64,000 nt of DNA from Nitrosovibrio sp. Nv4 (GTDB lineage Bacteria; Pseudomonadota; Alphaproteobacteria; Acetobacterales; Acetobacteraceae), in the NCBI GenBank assembly GCA_943330455.2, contig CALQHT020000001.1, positions 16,913 through 80,912 of the forward strand, in the 5' to 3' direction. Positions 48,917-58,800 of this stretch are shown here, piece after piece. Below the pieces are notes generated by a model. It ran no database searches, was not told the DNA's origin, and saw only the letters and a program-made list of their open reading frames with translations. Every line of letters begins with the position of its first letter. The first letter of the stretch is position 1. The position numbers and the translations under genes are program-made.

Positions 48917-49228
48917 ATGTCGCCGTTGATCGCCGCACACAAGGATGAAGTGGCCGAAGTTTGCCGGCGCTTCCATGTCGCGCGCCTGGAGGTCTTCGGA
49001 TCGGCTGCCCGGGCAACCGACTTCGATCCAGAGCGGTCGGATGTGGACCTGATCGTGTCATACGATCCGAACAACTATCCGTCGGGATTGTGGGTCTTCT
49101 TCGACCTGCGCGATGCGTTGGCAGCGATCTTGGGACGGAAAGTCGACCTGGCGATGGCCGGCGCGGTGCGCAATCGATACGTCCTTGCCCGGATAGAGCG
49201 GGACAAGGAAGTGCTCTATGCGGCGTGA
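48917..49228 (+). CDS. mntA: MntA-type nucleotidyltransferase antitoxin
   Basis: A 103-residue minimal nucleotidyltransferase. LEVFGSAARATDFDPERSD then VDLIVSY gives the G-S...D-x-D active site, with two residues more between GS and DVD than in many members. In type VII toxin-antitoxin systems MntA AMPylates the tyrosine of its HEPN partner and so silences it. It overlaps the downstream HEPN gene by 11 bases, the usual arrangement of MntA-HepT. Upstream is a 68-base gap from the ABC ATPase gene. Confidence 0.87.
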   Translation: MSPLIAAHKDEVAEVCRRFHVARLEVFGSAARATDFDPERSDVDLIVSYDPNNYPSGLWVFFDLRDALAAILGRKVDLAMAGAVRNRYVLARIERDKEVLYAA

Positions 49229-49571
49229 TGCCGAGGCGTTTTTGGTTGATGTGCTGGATGCCGCTGACGCGATTGTCAGGTATTTGGGGGATCGCGACCA
49301 AGCTGCCTATTTGTCGGACGACATGCTGCGCGCGGCCGTCGAACGCCGGTTCACAATCGTCGGTGAGGCCTTGAACAGGCTGTTACGTCACTATCCCGAC
49401 CTTGCAGGCACAATCCCGGAACTGGGGAAGGCGGTGGCATTTCGCAACATCCTGGTCCACGGATATGCGGAGGTTGACGACGGGATCGTTTGGCTGACGA
49501 TCAAGGAGCACCTTCCGGGGCTTCGCGAGCGCGTTGCGCTGCTGCTCGCCGATCTGGAACAACGACGATAA
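49218..49571 (+). CDS. hepT: HepT-type HEPN ribonuclease toxin (DUF86)
   Basis: A 117-residue HEPN protein with the catalytic motif R-x4-H-x-Y as RNILVHGY (about 79-86), which includes the tyrosine modified by MntA. Preceding helices EALNRLLRHYPDLAG and the C-terminal IKEHLPGLRERVALLLADL are typical of DUF86. Free HepT dimers cleave RNA (tRNA shown in some systems). The start GTG/ATG overlap with mntA makes production of antitoxin first likely. A role in phage defence is plausible by analogy. Confidence 0.88.
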   Translation: MRRDAEAFLVDVLDAADAIVRYLGDRDQAAYLSDDMLRAAVERRFTIVGEALNRLLRHYPDLAGTIPELGKAVAFRNILVHGYAEVDDGIVWLTIKEHLPGLRERVALLLADLEQRR

Positions 49572-49671
49572 GATCGCCCCCTCTGCTCGATCCACCGCCG
49601 CCATCACCCCATTGGCCCGAGCCGCCCGCATCCCCACGTCCCGACGGATCATCCATTCCCGGGATACCCCC

Positions 49672-50130
49672 ATGCTCACGCTTCTCCGCACCTGCGCCCT
49701 GGCCCTTCTCGTCACCGCCACCCCCGCCCTCTCCCAAACCCGCATCGACGCCATCTCCACCCAATTCCGTTGGCTCGGCCCCAACGACAAGATCGTCGTG
49801 GAGCGCTACGACGACCCGAAAGTGGCCAACGTCTCCTGCTACCTGTCCCGAGCGGAAACCGGCGGGGTCAAAGGTGGCCTGGGATTCGCCGAGGACCCGA
49901 GCCGGTTCTCGATTTCCTGCCGAGCGGTGGGGCCGATCGAGGTGCCGGCGGGGTTGGGGAAGTCGGAGGTGATCGGGTGGGCCTCGGCGTCGCTGTTCTT
50001 CAAGGAGTTCCGCATCCACCGTGCCATCGACACGGAAAAGAACGTGCTGGTCTATACGGTTATCAGCACCAAGTTGATCAACGGCTCCCCGTTCAACAGT
50101 ATCAGCGTGGTCCCGGCGTGGTCGCGGTAG
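49672..50130 (+). CDS. creA: CreA family periplasmic protein
   Basis: A 152-residue exported protein: signal peptide MLTLLRTCALALLVTATPALS, then RWLGPNDKIVVERYDDPKVANVSCYLSRAETGGVKGG, SRFSISCRAVGPI and FKEFRIHRAIDTEKNVLVYTVISTKL. These match CreA/DUF1131 across its length, and length is near E. coli CreA (157). Its function is unknown; E. coli creA lies before the creBCD genes but these are absent here. The 3' end overlaps that of the convergent formate/nitrite channel gene by 29 bases. The ATG at 49672 is set by the signal peptide. Confidence 0.88.
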   Translation: MLTLLRTCALALLVTATPALSQTRIDAISTQFRWLGPNDKIVVERYDDPKVANVSCYLSRAETGGVKGGLGFAEDPSRFSISCRAVGPIEVPAGLGKSEVIGWASASLFFKEFRIHRAIDTEKNVLVYTVISTKLINGSPFNSISVVPAWSR

Positions 50131-50941
50131 GCGACACGGCCGCCTTGTGCTTGGGCCGGAGATAGATCGCCCAGTAGGTTCCGGCCACCAGGACGCCGCC
50201 GCCGACCATGTTGCCGAGGGTGACGGGCAGCAGATTGCCCGCCATACCTGCCAGGTCGATTTTCGCCCCCAGCAGCCAGCCCAGCGGCAGCAGGAACATG
50301 TTGGCGATCGAGTGCTCGAATCCCAACGCCACGAAGGCCGCGATCGGCAGCGGGATTACCAGCACCTTGTCGGCGACGCTGCGAGCCGAAAAGCTCAGCC
50401 AGACCGCCAGGCAGACCAGCACATTGCACAGGACGCCGCGGATGAAGGCGTCGGGGGCCGCGATCGCGACCTTGGCCTCGGCGACGCGGATGATGGAGGC
50501 GGTCAGCGCGGGGTTCGCCATGACGCCGGACCAGGCAACCGCGAATGCCATAGCGACGGAGCCGGCGAAGTTGGCGGCAAAGACCAGCGCCCAGTTCCGC
50601 AGTAGCGCGCAGGACGAGATTTGCCGGTCGGCCCAGGCCATGACGATAAGGCTGTTGCCGGTGAACAATTCCGCCCCGCCGACGATCACCAGGATCAGAC
50701 CGAGCGAGAACGCCAATCCGCCGAACAACCGGGTCGGCCCGAAGCCCAGGCCGCTTTCGGTGATCACGACCAGAAACAGGGACGCGCCAAACGCGATGAA
50801 CGCCCCGGCCAGCAAACCGAGCATGATGGTTGGCAACCATCCCAGGCGGGCCTTGCGGACACCGACCGCCTCCACCAGGTCGGCGACCTGGGCCGGCGCA
50901 TAGGCGTCCATTGGGGAGGGCGTGATCGGAGCGTCCGGCAT
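50102..50941 (-). CDS. Formate/nitrite transporter family channel
   Basis: A 279-residue FNT channel (FocA/NirC group) with six membrane segments. GGAELFTGNSLIVMAWADR (about 87-105) is the family's first signature, AFVALGFEHSIANMFLLPLG (about 200-219) contains the pore histidine, and GNLLPVTLGNMVGGGVLVAG (about 230-249) is the third. Family channels move formate, nitrite or hydrosulfide as pentamers. Which ion is moved here cannot be told. Gene lies directly ahead of an alpha/beta-hydrolase-like gene on the same strand, without a clear link. Confidence 0.93.
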   Translation of the reverse strand: MPDAPITPSPMDAYAPAQVADLVEAVGVRKARLGWLPTIMLGLLAGAFIAFGASLFLVVITESGLGFGPTRLFGGLAFSLGLILVIVGGAELFTGNSLIVMAWADRQISSCALLRNWALVFAANFAGSVAMAFAVAWSGVMANPALTASIIRVAEAKVAIAAPDAFIRGVLCNVLVCLAVWLSFSARSVADKVLVIPLPIAAFVALGFEHSIANMFLLPLGWLLGAKIDLAGMAGNLLPVTLGNMVGGGVLVAGTYWAIYLRPKHKAAVSPTATTPGPR

Positions 50942-50950
50942 GGAGGGCGG

Positions 50951-51754
50951 TCAGGCCTTCAGGAAGGGGGTTGCCCGGTCGGCGATCTCGGCCGCGCGTT
51001 CCCAACTCATGCAGAAACGGCCGTTGGGCAGGATCGTGTGGCGCAGGTCTTTGACCCGGGCGACCATCTCGTCGAGGAATTTCGCGTAGTAGAAATGCTC
51101 GCCCAACAGCAGCATCGTGGTCTGGGCCAGGCGGGTCAGGCCGTCGTCCATGTTGAAGTTCGCGAGCGCGGTGACGGCTTGCCAGCGGTTGCGTCCGACC
51201 TCCATCTGGGTGGTGTTGATCCGGTCCATCCAGTCCTGCGTCGGGTGCATCGGGGCGTGGCCGGGGTCTTTGTCCCGCATGAATTCCACCGTGCGGGTCA
51301 GCGGGAAGCCGGACGCGTCCTCGGGCCGCAGGCCGCTTTGCAGCTCGCGCACATGGGTGGCGGTGCGGCCGCGGTCGGGGGAGAACGGGCAATTGATCAG
51401 GACGACCTTGCCGACTCGTTCGGGAAACCGGTTGGCGAGGCAGACGGACACGCCGGCGCCCACGGCCTCACCCATCGCGGCGGCTTTTTCGATCCCCAGC
51501 GCGTCCATCACGGCGATGGCGCAATCGGTGTAGTCGTCGAAGCTGGGCTGGAAGTCGATCGGGTCGGAGTGGCCGTGGCTGGGGTAGTCCATGGCGACGG
51601 CGCGGAAGGATGGGGCGAGGCCCTGCATGAGTTCTCGCATCAGGGCGGAGGACTGTTGGTTGACGTGGAACAGCATCACGGGCGGGCCGCTGCCGGCGGC
51701 GCGGTAATGGATATAGCCGAGGCGTGTCTTTACCAGGCCGCGTTCGATGTCCAT
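50951..51754 (-). CDS. Alpha/beta-hydrolase-fold protein lacking catalytic serine
   Basis: A 267-residue hydrolase-fold protein: GPPVMLFHVNQQSS in the oxyanion strand, FRAVAMDYPSHGHSD, and an elbow KAAAMGEAVGAGVSV. The G-x-S-x-G serine is replaced by alanine (A97; codon GCC at 51464-51466, minus strand). The expected closing histidine region reads LPNGRFCMSWERAAE, with arginine instead of histidine, so the triad is mostly missing. It may be a non-catalytic binding partner or lyase-like protein. The start 51754 follows GAGGA; the frame is open upstream through the intergenic repeat. It is 9 bases before the FNT gene on the same strand, so perhaps co-transcribed. Confidence 0.82.
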   Translation of the reverse strand: MDIERGLVKTRLGYIHYRAAGSGPPVMLFHVNQQSSALMRELMQGLAPSFRAVAMDYPSHGHSDPIDFQPSFDDYTDCAIAVMDALGIEKAAAMGEAVGAGVSVCLANRFPERVGKVVLINCPFSPDRGRTATHVRELQSGLRPEDASGFPLTRTVEFMRDKDPGHAPMHPTQDWMDRINTTQMEVGRNRWQAVTALANFNMDDGLTRLAQTTMLLLGEHFYYAKFLDEMVARVKDLRHTILPNGRFCMSWERAAEIADRATPFLKA

Positions 51755-52113
51755 CGTGGTCCTCGCGGGGCCGAAAGGGTGCGGCCGTGTTGGTCGTGTG
51801 GATGGTTGAGGGGGTGACCGGGTGGTGGGACGACGCTCCCGTCCGGGCGACATGTACCACCCGTCCTTGCCGCCGCACAACGCTCCCCTGGCTCGGGGGT
51901 GCAATTCAACATTGTGCGGAATGGCATCGACGATTCTAATCATGGACCGATAGGCTCGCCTCACCGTCATTGCCGGACTTGATCCGGCAATGACCGTGAG
52001 GCGCGTGCTCGATTGCACAACGTTGGTTCGCACCCCCGGTTTGGCTGGTCCGGTTTTGCCGTTGGCGCCGCGATCCGCTACGCTGCGCCCGACCAATCAA
52101 CCGGAGGAAACCC
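51755..52113. other. Divergent intergenic region with palindromic element (359 bp)
   Basis: Between the hydrolase-like gene (minus) and the CMD gene (plus). It contains copy 2 of the dispersed palindromic element at 51897-52035. A ribosome-binding site, GGAGGAAACCC, precedes the CMD start at 52114. No gene is supported. Confidence 0.7.
51897..52035 (+). repeat. Dispersed palindromic intergenic element, copy 2
   Basis: A 139-bp element bounded by GGGTGCAATTCAACATTG and, inverted, CAACGTTGGTTCGCACCC. Its core is a near-perfect 20-bp hairpin: left arm 51958-51977, loop CTTGA at 51978-51982, right arm 51983-52002 with one mismatch. Flanks and core match copy 1 (3262-3449) in reverse orientation. 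It has no coding capacity except chance frames. Confidence 0.78.
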
Positions 52114-52443
52114 ATGGCCAACCCGCCGACCAACGCCCGTGACGCGGTGCGCGCTGTCGTTCCCAAGATGATCGAAGTGACCGAGCAAGTCATTTACGGC
52201 GACGTCTGGGAACGCCCCGGCCTGAGCAAGCGTGACCGCAGCTTCGTCGTCCTGGCAACCCTGATCGGCACCTATCGGCCGGACCAGCTTCGCGGCCATC
52301 TGGCGCGTGCGTTGGACAATGGCGTGACCAAGGACGAGATCGCCGAGATCATCACGCATCTGGCGTTCTACTCGGGCTGGCCGTCGTCGATGACCGCGGC
52401 GCGGATTGCCGGGGAAGTCTTCAAGGAGCGCGGCATCGAATAG
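52114..52443 (+). CDS. Carboxymuconolactone decarboxylase family protein
   Basis: A 109-residue helical protein with the CMD-family arrangement: GLSKRDRSFVVLATLIGTYRPDQLRGHLARALDNGVTKDEI (about 36-76), then ITHLAFYSGWPSSMTAARIAGE (about 80-101), where SGWP is the family signature. It lacks the AhpD CxxC pair, so peroxidase activity is not expected; the decarboxylase or unknown function remains. GGAGGAAACCC gives a strong ribosome-binding site. It is alone on its strand before a PEP-CTERM gene. Confidence 0.9.
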   Translation: MANPPTNARDAVRAVVPKMIEVTEQVIYGDVWERPGLSKRDRSFVVLATLIGTYRPDQLRGHLARALDNGVTKDEIAEIITHLAFYSGWPSSMTAARIAGEVFKERGIE

Positions 52444-52786
52444 GGTGCGCACGACCGTACCGATCAGGATGTGCATTTTTCACGACAGCGTGTCGATCTA
52501 TCACGGCTTCTGTTCTGGAGGCGGACAGACGCCGTGACAGAGGATCCCCATCCGCGATTTCCGTCGGTATAGCCTGGGTAAGTCGTCGAGGCCGGCCCGC
52601 GCCGGCCCCGCTTGCCCTGCACGGGCGGTCGCGGACGGTCAGCGAGCCACAGGCGCGCATACGCACGAAATATGAGATAAAATTTATTTTAAGGTCATAT
52701 GTAGGACAGAAGGGGCGACCTATAACGCGTCCCACGGGCCCAGAGACGGGGGAGGCTCCCCATCCTGATGTCCGGGAGCAAGAGAG
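52444..52786. other. Intergenic region (343 bp)
   Basis: Between CMD and PEP-CTERM genes. An AT-rich tract at about 52667-52705 is the likely promoter for the PEP-CTERM gene. Short inverted repeats near 52520-52540 and 52590-52625 are GC-rich and not convincing terminators. No coding frame or repeat is supported. Confidence 0.6.
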
Positions 52787-53500
52787 ATGTCGTCCCCTAT
52801 CCTATCCGCCGGTCTTGCCATGGCCCTCACGGCTGGTCTGGTCGGCGCCGTGTCGCCGGCCGCTGCCACGCCCGTCACGGTCGGCGATCCGGGGCTGGGC
52901 TGGGATATCAGCGCCCGCGCCCGCAACGGCCGCAACGGGTTCGAGCTGTCGTTCCAGGACCCCAATGTGGCCAACCGCAACTATCCCGGTGCCCCGGCCT
53001 GGAGCTTTGGGAACCCGCACCATTTCGAGCTTGGTTACAACGGCACGACCGGCGCGCTCAGCTTCAGCATGGACTTCAACCGCGATGGCAGCTTTCAGCC
53101 GCTGGAGAGCCTGACTTACACGTTCGCGGACCGTGCCGGTTTCGGTTTTCGTTATGTCGATCTGTTCCTGCAAGGGAACGCCACCGGCAATGCGAAGGTC
53201 GACAACATGACGATCAACGGCACCGGTTTCGGGACGTTTGGATTCACATCGAACAGCATCGTGGAGCAGGTCTTTACCGACACGGCGGGCCATTTCCGCG
53301 ACATTCTGATCACCGGGGATCTGACATTCTCGGCGAATGGCGGCACGGATGAGCGGCCGCGTATGTGGATCCGCTTTGGCGACGCCGTGGCCAATGTGAT
53401 CATCCCGGAACAGCTTTCCGAGGTGCCGGAGCCCGCGACCCTGGCAGTCCTCGGCCTCGGGCTGGCGGGCCTGATCGCGGCCAGGCGGCGCGGGCGTTAG
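52787..53500 (+). CDS. Exported PEP-CTERM sorting-domain protein
   Basis: A 237-residue protein. Signal peptide to about residue 28 (GLAMALTAGLVGAVSPAAA-T), then a beta-rich Asn/Gly/Phe-rich body, and a C-terminal sorting signal VPEPATLAVLGLGLAGLIAA followed by RRRGR: the PEP motif, hydrophobic helix and basic tail of exosortase substrates. It is probably processed by an exosortase and found in the extracellular matrix. No exosortase gene is in the window. The body has no recognised family. A strong hairpin lies just after its stop. Confidence 0.88.
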   Translation: MSSPILSAGLAMALTAGLVGAVSPAAATPVTVGDPGLGWDISARARNGRNGFELSFQDPNVANRNYPGAPAWSFGNPHHFELGYNGTTGALSFSMDFNRDGSFQPLESLTYTFADRAGFGFRYVDLFLQGNATGNAKVDNMTINGTGFGTFGFTSNSIVEQVFTDTAGHFRDILITGDLTFSANGGTDERPRMWIRFGDAVANVIIPEQLSEVPEPATLAVLGLGLAGLIAARRRGR

Positions 53501-53521
53501 CCCCTGTCGATTGCGGCCGAA

Positions 53522-53551
53522 CCGCCCCGAACTCGACGGAGTCCGGGGCGG
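53522..53551. terminator. Bidirectional hairpin terminator between PEP-CTERM gene and ilvD
   Basis: Arms of 13 bases (12 pairs and one A-C mismatch) close a four-base loop: CCGCCCCGAACTC / GACG / GAGTCCGGGGCGG. It lies 21 bases after the PEP-CTERM stop and 13 bases after the ilvD stop on the other strand, so it can serve both convergent genes. No T-tract is present, so termination may be partial. Confidence 0.6.
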
Positions 53552-53564
53552 GATCGTCGCCCGC

Positions 53565-55421
53565 CTAACGCCGCCGGACGGAGTTCACGTCCCGCACCGC
53601 ACCACGCGCGGCACTGGTGGCCATCGCGGCATAGGCCTTCAAGGCCGCCGAGACCTGACGCTTGCGGGGTTCGGCCGGCTGCCAGGCAGCCTCGCCCTTG
53701 GCCTCCATCTTGGCGCGACGATCGGCCAGGATCGTGTCGGATACGTCCAGGTTGATGGTGCGGTTCGGGATGTCGATCTGGATCACGTCGCCGTCTTCCA
53801 CCAGCCCGATCGTGCCGCCTTCCGCCGCTTCCGGGGAGCAATGCCCGATCGACAGGCCGGACGATCCGCCGGAGAACCGTCCATCGGTCACCAGCGCACA
53901 GAGCTTCCCCAGTCCCTTCGACTTCAGATAACTGGTCGGATAGAGCATTTCCTGCATGCCGGGACCGCCGCGCGGGCCTTCATAGCGCACCAGCACGATG
54001 TCGCCGGCCTTCACGTTGCCGCCCAGGATGCCCGACACGGCGGCGTCCTGGCTCTCGAACACGCGGGCGGGGCCGGAGAACGTCATGATACCGGTATCCA
54101 CGCCGGAGGTCTTCACGATGCAGCCCTCCAGGGCGATGTTGCCATACAGCACCGCCAGACCGCCATCGATGGAGAACGCGTGTGCCATGTCGCGGATCAC
54201 GCCCTTTTCGCGATCGACATCCAGGGCGTCCCAGCGCCTGTTCTGGCTGAATGCCTCGGTCGTCCGCACGCCGCCGGGGGCCGCGCGGAAGAAGGTCTTG
54301 ACCGCATCATCGGCGGTGCGGCGGATGTCATAGCGTTGCAGGGCTTCGGCCATGGTTTCGGAGTGGATGGTCGGCACCGTGGCATCGATCAGGCCGCCGC
54401 GTTCCAACTCGCCCAGGATCGCCATGATGCCACCAGCGTTGTGCACGTCCTCCACATGCACGTCTGCGACCGAGGGCGCGACCTTGCACAGCACCGGCAC
54501 GCGGCGGGACAGCCGGTCGATGTCCAGCATGGTGAACGCCACCTCGCCTTCGTTCGCCGCGGCCAGCAGATGCAGCACCGTGTTGGTTGAGCCGCCCATG
54601 GCGATGTCCAGGGTCATGGCGTTCTCGAACGCCGCGAAGGTGGCGATGTTGCGCGGCAGGACCGCGTTGTCATCGGTTTCGTAGTGACGGCGCGTGATCT
54701 CCACGATCTTGCGCCCGGCCTCCAGGAACAGGCCGCGGCGATCGGCATGGGTGGCGACGACGGTGCCGTTGCCGGGCAGGCCCAGGCCCAGGGCCTCGAC
54801 CAGGCAGTTCATGGAATTGGCGGTGAACATGCCGGAGCACGACCCGCAGGTTGGGCAGGCGGATCGCTCGATGACCTGGACTTCCTCGTCCGTCATGGTG
54901 CTGTCGGCGGCGGCGACCATGGCATCGATCAGATCCACCGAGATGGTCTTGCCGCGATGCTGGACCTTGCCGGCCTCCATCGGGCCGCCGGAGACAAAGA
55001 CGGTCGGGATGTTCAGGCGCATTGTCGCCATCAGCATGCCCGGCGTGATCTTGTCGCAGTTGGAGATGCAGACCATCGCGTCGGCGCAATGCGCGTTGAC
55101 CATGTATTCGACGCTGTCGGCGATCAGTTCGCGCGACGGCAGGCTGTACAGCATGCCGTCATGACCCATGGCGATACCGTCATCGACGGCGATGGTGTTG
55201 AACTCCTTGGCCACACCGCCGGCGGCCTCGATTTCGCGGGCAACGAGCTGACCCAGATCCTTCAGATGGACATGGCCGGGCACGAACTGGGTGAAGCTGT
55301 TGACGACGGCGATAATGGGTTTGCCGAAATCGCCATCCTTCATGCCGGTGGCGCGCCACAGGCCGCGGGCGCCGGCCTGGTTGCGGCCATGGGTTGTGGT
55401 GCGGGAGCGATAGGCGGGCAT
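53565..55421 (-). CDS. ilvD: Dihydroxy-acid dehydratase
   Basis: A 618-residue enzyme of isoleucine, valine and pantothenate synthesis that dehydrates 2,3-dihydroxy acids to 2-oxo acids. Iron-sulfur cluster cysteines appear in [13 protein letters not shown] and [31 protein letters not shown] and [20 protein letters not shown] are further signatures. The start at 55421 gives the standard N-terminus [20 protein letters not shown] and is preceded by GAGGA. It is monocistronic: bounded by a terminator hairpin and a 406-bp intergenic region. The ThDP enzyme at 9.5 kb is not its partner by location. Confidence 0.97.
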   Translation of the reverse strand: MPAYRSRTTTHGRNQAGARGLWRATGMKDGDFGKPIIAVVNSFTQFVPGHVHLKDLGQLVAREIEAAGGVAKEFNTIAVDDGIAMGHDGMLYSLPSRELIADSVEYMVNAHCADAMVCISNCDKITPGMLMATMRLNIPTVFVSGGPMEAGKVQHRGKTISVDLIDAMVAAADSTMTDEEVQVIERSACPTCGSCSGMFTANSMNCLVEALGLGLPGNGTVVATHADRRGLFLEAGRKIVEITRRHYETDDNAVLPRNIATFAAFENAMTLDIAMGGSTNTVLHLLAAANEGEVAFTMLDIDRLSRRVPVLCKVAPSVADVHVEDVHNAGGIMAILGELERGGLIDATVPTIHSETMAEALQRYDIRRTADDAVKTFFRAAPGGVRTTEAFSQNRRWDALDVDREKGVIRDMAHAFSIDGGLAVLYGNIALEGCIVKTSGVDTGIMTFSGPARVFESQDAAVSGILGGNVKAGDIVLVRYEGPRGGPGMQEMLYPTSYLKSKGLGKLCALVTDGRFSGGSSGLSIGHCSPEAAEGGTIGLVEDGDVIQIDIPNRTINLDVSDTILADRRAKMEAKGEAAWQPAEPRKRQVSAALKAYAAMATSAARGAVRDVNSVRRR

Positions 55422-55827
55422 GCGATCAGTTCCTCGACAGGGAGGCGCCAGGGCGCCCCAGATCAATGGTTCATGCGGTCCCGTGTTGGACGCCACCGGG
55501 CCGCTGCCAAAGCGACGCCGGATAGGCGGGGTCGGGTTGGCGATGGCGGGCGGGTCCTCGGTTTCATCGGTCGTTGGGGCAATCTATCCAAGCTGAACGG
55601 TGTCGGCCAGTTGCGTTCGAACGGGCCTGACCGCCAAAAGCCTATCGCATTCACACATCGCGGCGGCAGCGAAAATCCTCCCCTCTCCTTGCTAGACGGG
55701 GTTGGGGGGGGGGGGGCGTCCCATAAATACTATTTGCAACCCCTCCCCCCAACCCCCTCCCGCAAGGGGAGGGGGAGAATTTTCTCCGTCCGGTGCCTCT
55801 TTACGAGATATGCGAATAGCCTGGCCG
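55422..55827. other. Intergenic region between ilvD and autotransporter (406 bp)
   Basis: Upstream region of ilvD and downstream of the autotransporter gene, both on the minus strand. It holds an inverted repeat at 55672-55783 including a run of 13 G. No gene, leader peptide or riboswitch could be recognised. Confidence 0.6.
55672..55783. repeat. GC-rich inverted repeat with G13 homopolymer
   Basis: Left arm (about 55672-55714) begins AAAATCCTCCCCTCTCCTTG and right arm (about 55740-55783) ends, inverted, with a close match: CAAGGGGAGGGGGAGAATTTT. Both arms hold a G-rich/C-rich stretch around GGGGTTGGGG. The 20-25-base centre is AT-rich. It is likely a MITE-like or transcription-terminating element. 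The G13 run at 55704-55716 is prone to sequencing error. Confidence 0.65.
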
Positions 55828-58800
55828 TCAGAAGGCGAGCGAGGCGATGAAGGAGCCGGAATGGGCGGTCGCCCTGCTGGAGAATTCTCCGTCATATTGC
55901 AGCCGCAGATCGACCCGTTGCCCGGTATAGAGTTGCACCCCGGCCGCGATCCGCCCCTCGACCGGTGCGATCGGCGCCGACGTCGTGAACGAACCGGTTC
56001 CCGTCGGGGCCGCGGTCAGGCGGGCTGTCTGCTTCCATGAATTGCTGCTGAGCAGGCTAAATCCGGCCGCTACATAGGGGCGCAGGACCATGTCGTTTGC
56101 CAGGGCCATGCGCCCACCGACCTCCAGCATCGGCGTGGCCATCAGCGTCGTCTGAGCGGCGGAATCGACTGACAGAGCGAACAGACCGGCCCCGTTCTCT
56201 CGATAGGCGCCGGTTCCGACGCGGATCGCGCTCAGGCTGATATTCGGACGGACATAGAAGTCTTCCTGGCCGAATGTGTAGGCCGCGCGCAGGAGCAGAC
56301 CGAGATTTGACGTATCCGGGCTCCCTTTCGCGATCTGTGTCGTGCCGAGCAGGGTCAGGACGCGGCTGGTGTTGAACTGGCCGGCACCGCCGAAGGCCGA
56401 TGCCGCGAACAGAAACGGCCCGGTCTGGTATTTCAGCACCACCGCCCCGTAGCCGCTCTGGCCCTTGCCGGTGTTGGATCGGCTGCTGTTGGAGAGCCAG
56501 CTCTCCTGATAGGCCAACGAGCCGCCCAGGAACCAACCGGGCGCGATTTCCTGCTGGCCGCCGATCTGCCAGGTCACGGTGTCGTATTTGTAGTCACTGA
56601 CTCCGTTGCCGTTGGTTTGCTGTGCGGTGCGCCCGGTGATGCGCATCCAGCCACACTGGCCCTCGACCAGCATGGCGGTGGTGCCCTGGAAGGTTGGGCA
56701 GCTCATGGCGTTGTTGGCGAAGCTCTGGGCACCGGCGAGACCGCGCGCGCCCGGGGCCAAAGTGGCGTCCGGCGAGAGTTGCCGCAACTGCGCCGCGTAG
56801 GCGGAGGGGCTGGCATCGGCGGTATTGCCAAGTGAGGCGAAGAGCGGGCCGAAGGCCGGACTTCCCCCGGCATCCCAGATTGACTGCAAGCCGGAAGCGA
56901 CGGCGGCCTGGCTGCTCGCCAGATTGAAGGATGCGGGCGCGAACTGGGCCGACGTCGCCGAAACCAGCATCTGGTTGCCGTTACGACCGACGCTGTAGCC
57001 GAACAGCGATGAATGTCCGCCGGTCAGCGCGCCCGACACATTGCCGCCCACGTTCATCACAGGGACAACGATATTCGGCCGCACCGAGACGATCTGCGGC
57101 AGGACGGTGCCGGCCAGGGTCGCGTTGCCGGTGATCGTCAGCACGACGCCTCGGCGTGCATTGAAATCGACGATCGGCGCGTAGACGCCCGAGGCGGTCT
57201 GCTGGAAGTTGCCGGCCACCGTGACCGGCGCGAACCCGTTGACGATCGACGGCCGGATCAGGCCGGCATTCACCAGGCTGCCGGTCAGCGTGCCCGATGG
57301 GACCAGAACGCCGCTGGTCTGGTTGGTGAAGGTTCCAGGCGTCGTATTGTTGCTGACCAGGTTGTAGCTGCCGCTCACCGTCCCGCTGTTGACGACATTG
57401 GTGATGCCGTAGCCAGCCGAGATGATCGCCTGGCCGGCCACCGAGCCCACGCTGCCGCCCTGGGCGATCGTGACAGTGTTTGTCGTGTAGTCGGAATCGA
57501 CCCAGATTCCCCAACCCTGGCTGCCCGACCCACCCTGGACGGCACCATTCACGGTGATCTGGACCCCAGCGCTGGTGGCATGGCCAACGCCGGCCTGGCC
57601 GATGCTTTGTGCGAAGATGCCGATCGCGTTTTGTCCCGTCGCGCTGAGTGTGCCGGCCTGGTCGACGGTCACCAACCCGCCATAGCCGACGGAACCCAGC
57701 GCACCGGCGGTGCCGGCCACCCAGGACGCCGCGTCGCCGCCCATCTTGTAGCCTCCGCCGGCACCGACGCTTTGCGCGAAAATCCCGTAGGCGGATGCGC
57801 CGGTGGTGGCGATGGTCGAATTTCCGGTCGAGACAGTCACCGGTCCGCCATTGCCGTTGGTAAAGCGGCCGGACCCGTCGGTGGGGCTTGCCTCGGAGAT
57901 CAGGCTCGCGCCGGACGCGAAACCGAGAATGCCACCGCCGCCACCAACCGATTGCGCGAAGATCGCGTGGCTGCCGGCCCCGGTGGTCGTAATGGCGCTG
58001 CCATCGCGGAGCCGGATGCTGATCTCGTTGCCGTTGGCGGGCTGGGTCGTCGCACCCCCGACATAGCCGGTGGCCTGCTGGCCGGGATTCTGGAATCCCA
58101 GACCGCCGCCGCCGCCAATGCTCTGCGCCAGAATGCCGTAGGCGCTGGCGCCCGTCGTCGCGATCGCCAGATAGGGCAGGGCGTTCGCGTCGAACTTCAC
58201 CGCTCCGCCGTTGCCGTAGCCGCCATTGGACCCCACCTGGATGGTCGTGGTGAGCGGATATTGCAGCCCGATCAGGTCGGCCGACAGGTCGAAGCCCTGA
58301 CCCGCGACTCCGCCGCCGCCGCCGATCGACTGCAACAGCATCGCGTGCGCCACGTCGCCGCTGGTGGAGATCCGGGACATGGCGGACCCGGTTTGCGACA
58401 CCGTGATAGTCCCGCCATTGCCGCCGGACGCCGACGCAGTGGTGCCCGCCGCGCCGAGGGTGAAATAGCCGTTCGAGTTGGTCTGGGCCGACCCGACCGC
58501 GCCGCCGCCGCCGCCGATGCTTTGGCCGAACAGACCATAGGCGGCATAGCCGGCGGTGCTGATGGTGGTCGCGCCGCTCGTGCCCCCCAGGGCGAAATCG
58601 ACGGGACCGCCGTCACCACCGGCGCCGCCATTGCCGCCCAGGGCGACGTTGAAGTTGATCTTCATCAGATTGCCGGCACCTTGCGAGCCGCCCGCGACCG
58701 CGCTGCCCCCGGTGCCGCCGCCGCCGCCGATGGATTGCGCCATGATCGCGTGCGCATAGGCGCCCTGGGTCGAGATGATGGTGCCGGGAAGCGACACGTC

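Noticed and set aside
50052..51392. Open frame of 446 codons antisense/out of frame over FNT and hydrolase-like genes
   Set aside because: Overlaps two well-supported genes on the same strand in another frame; no motifs.
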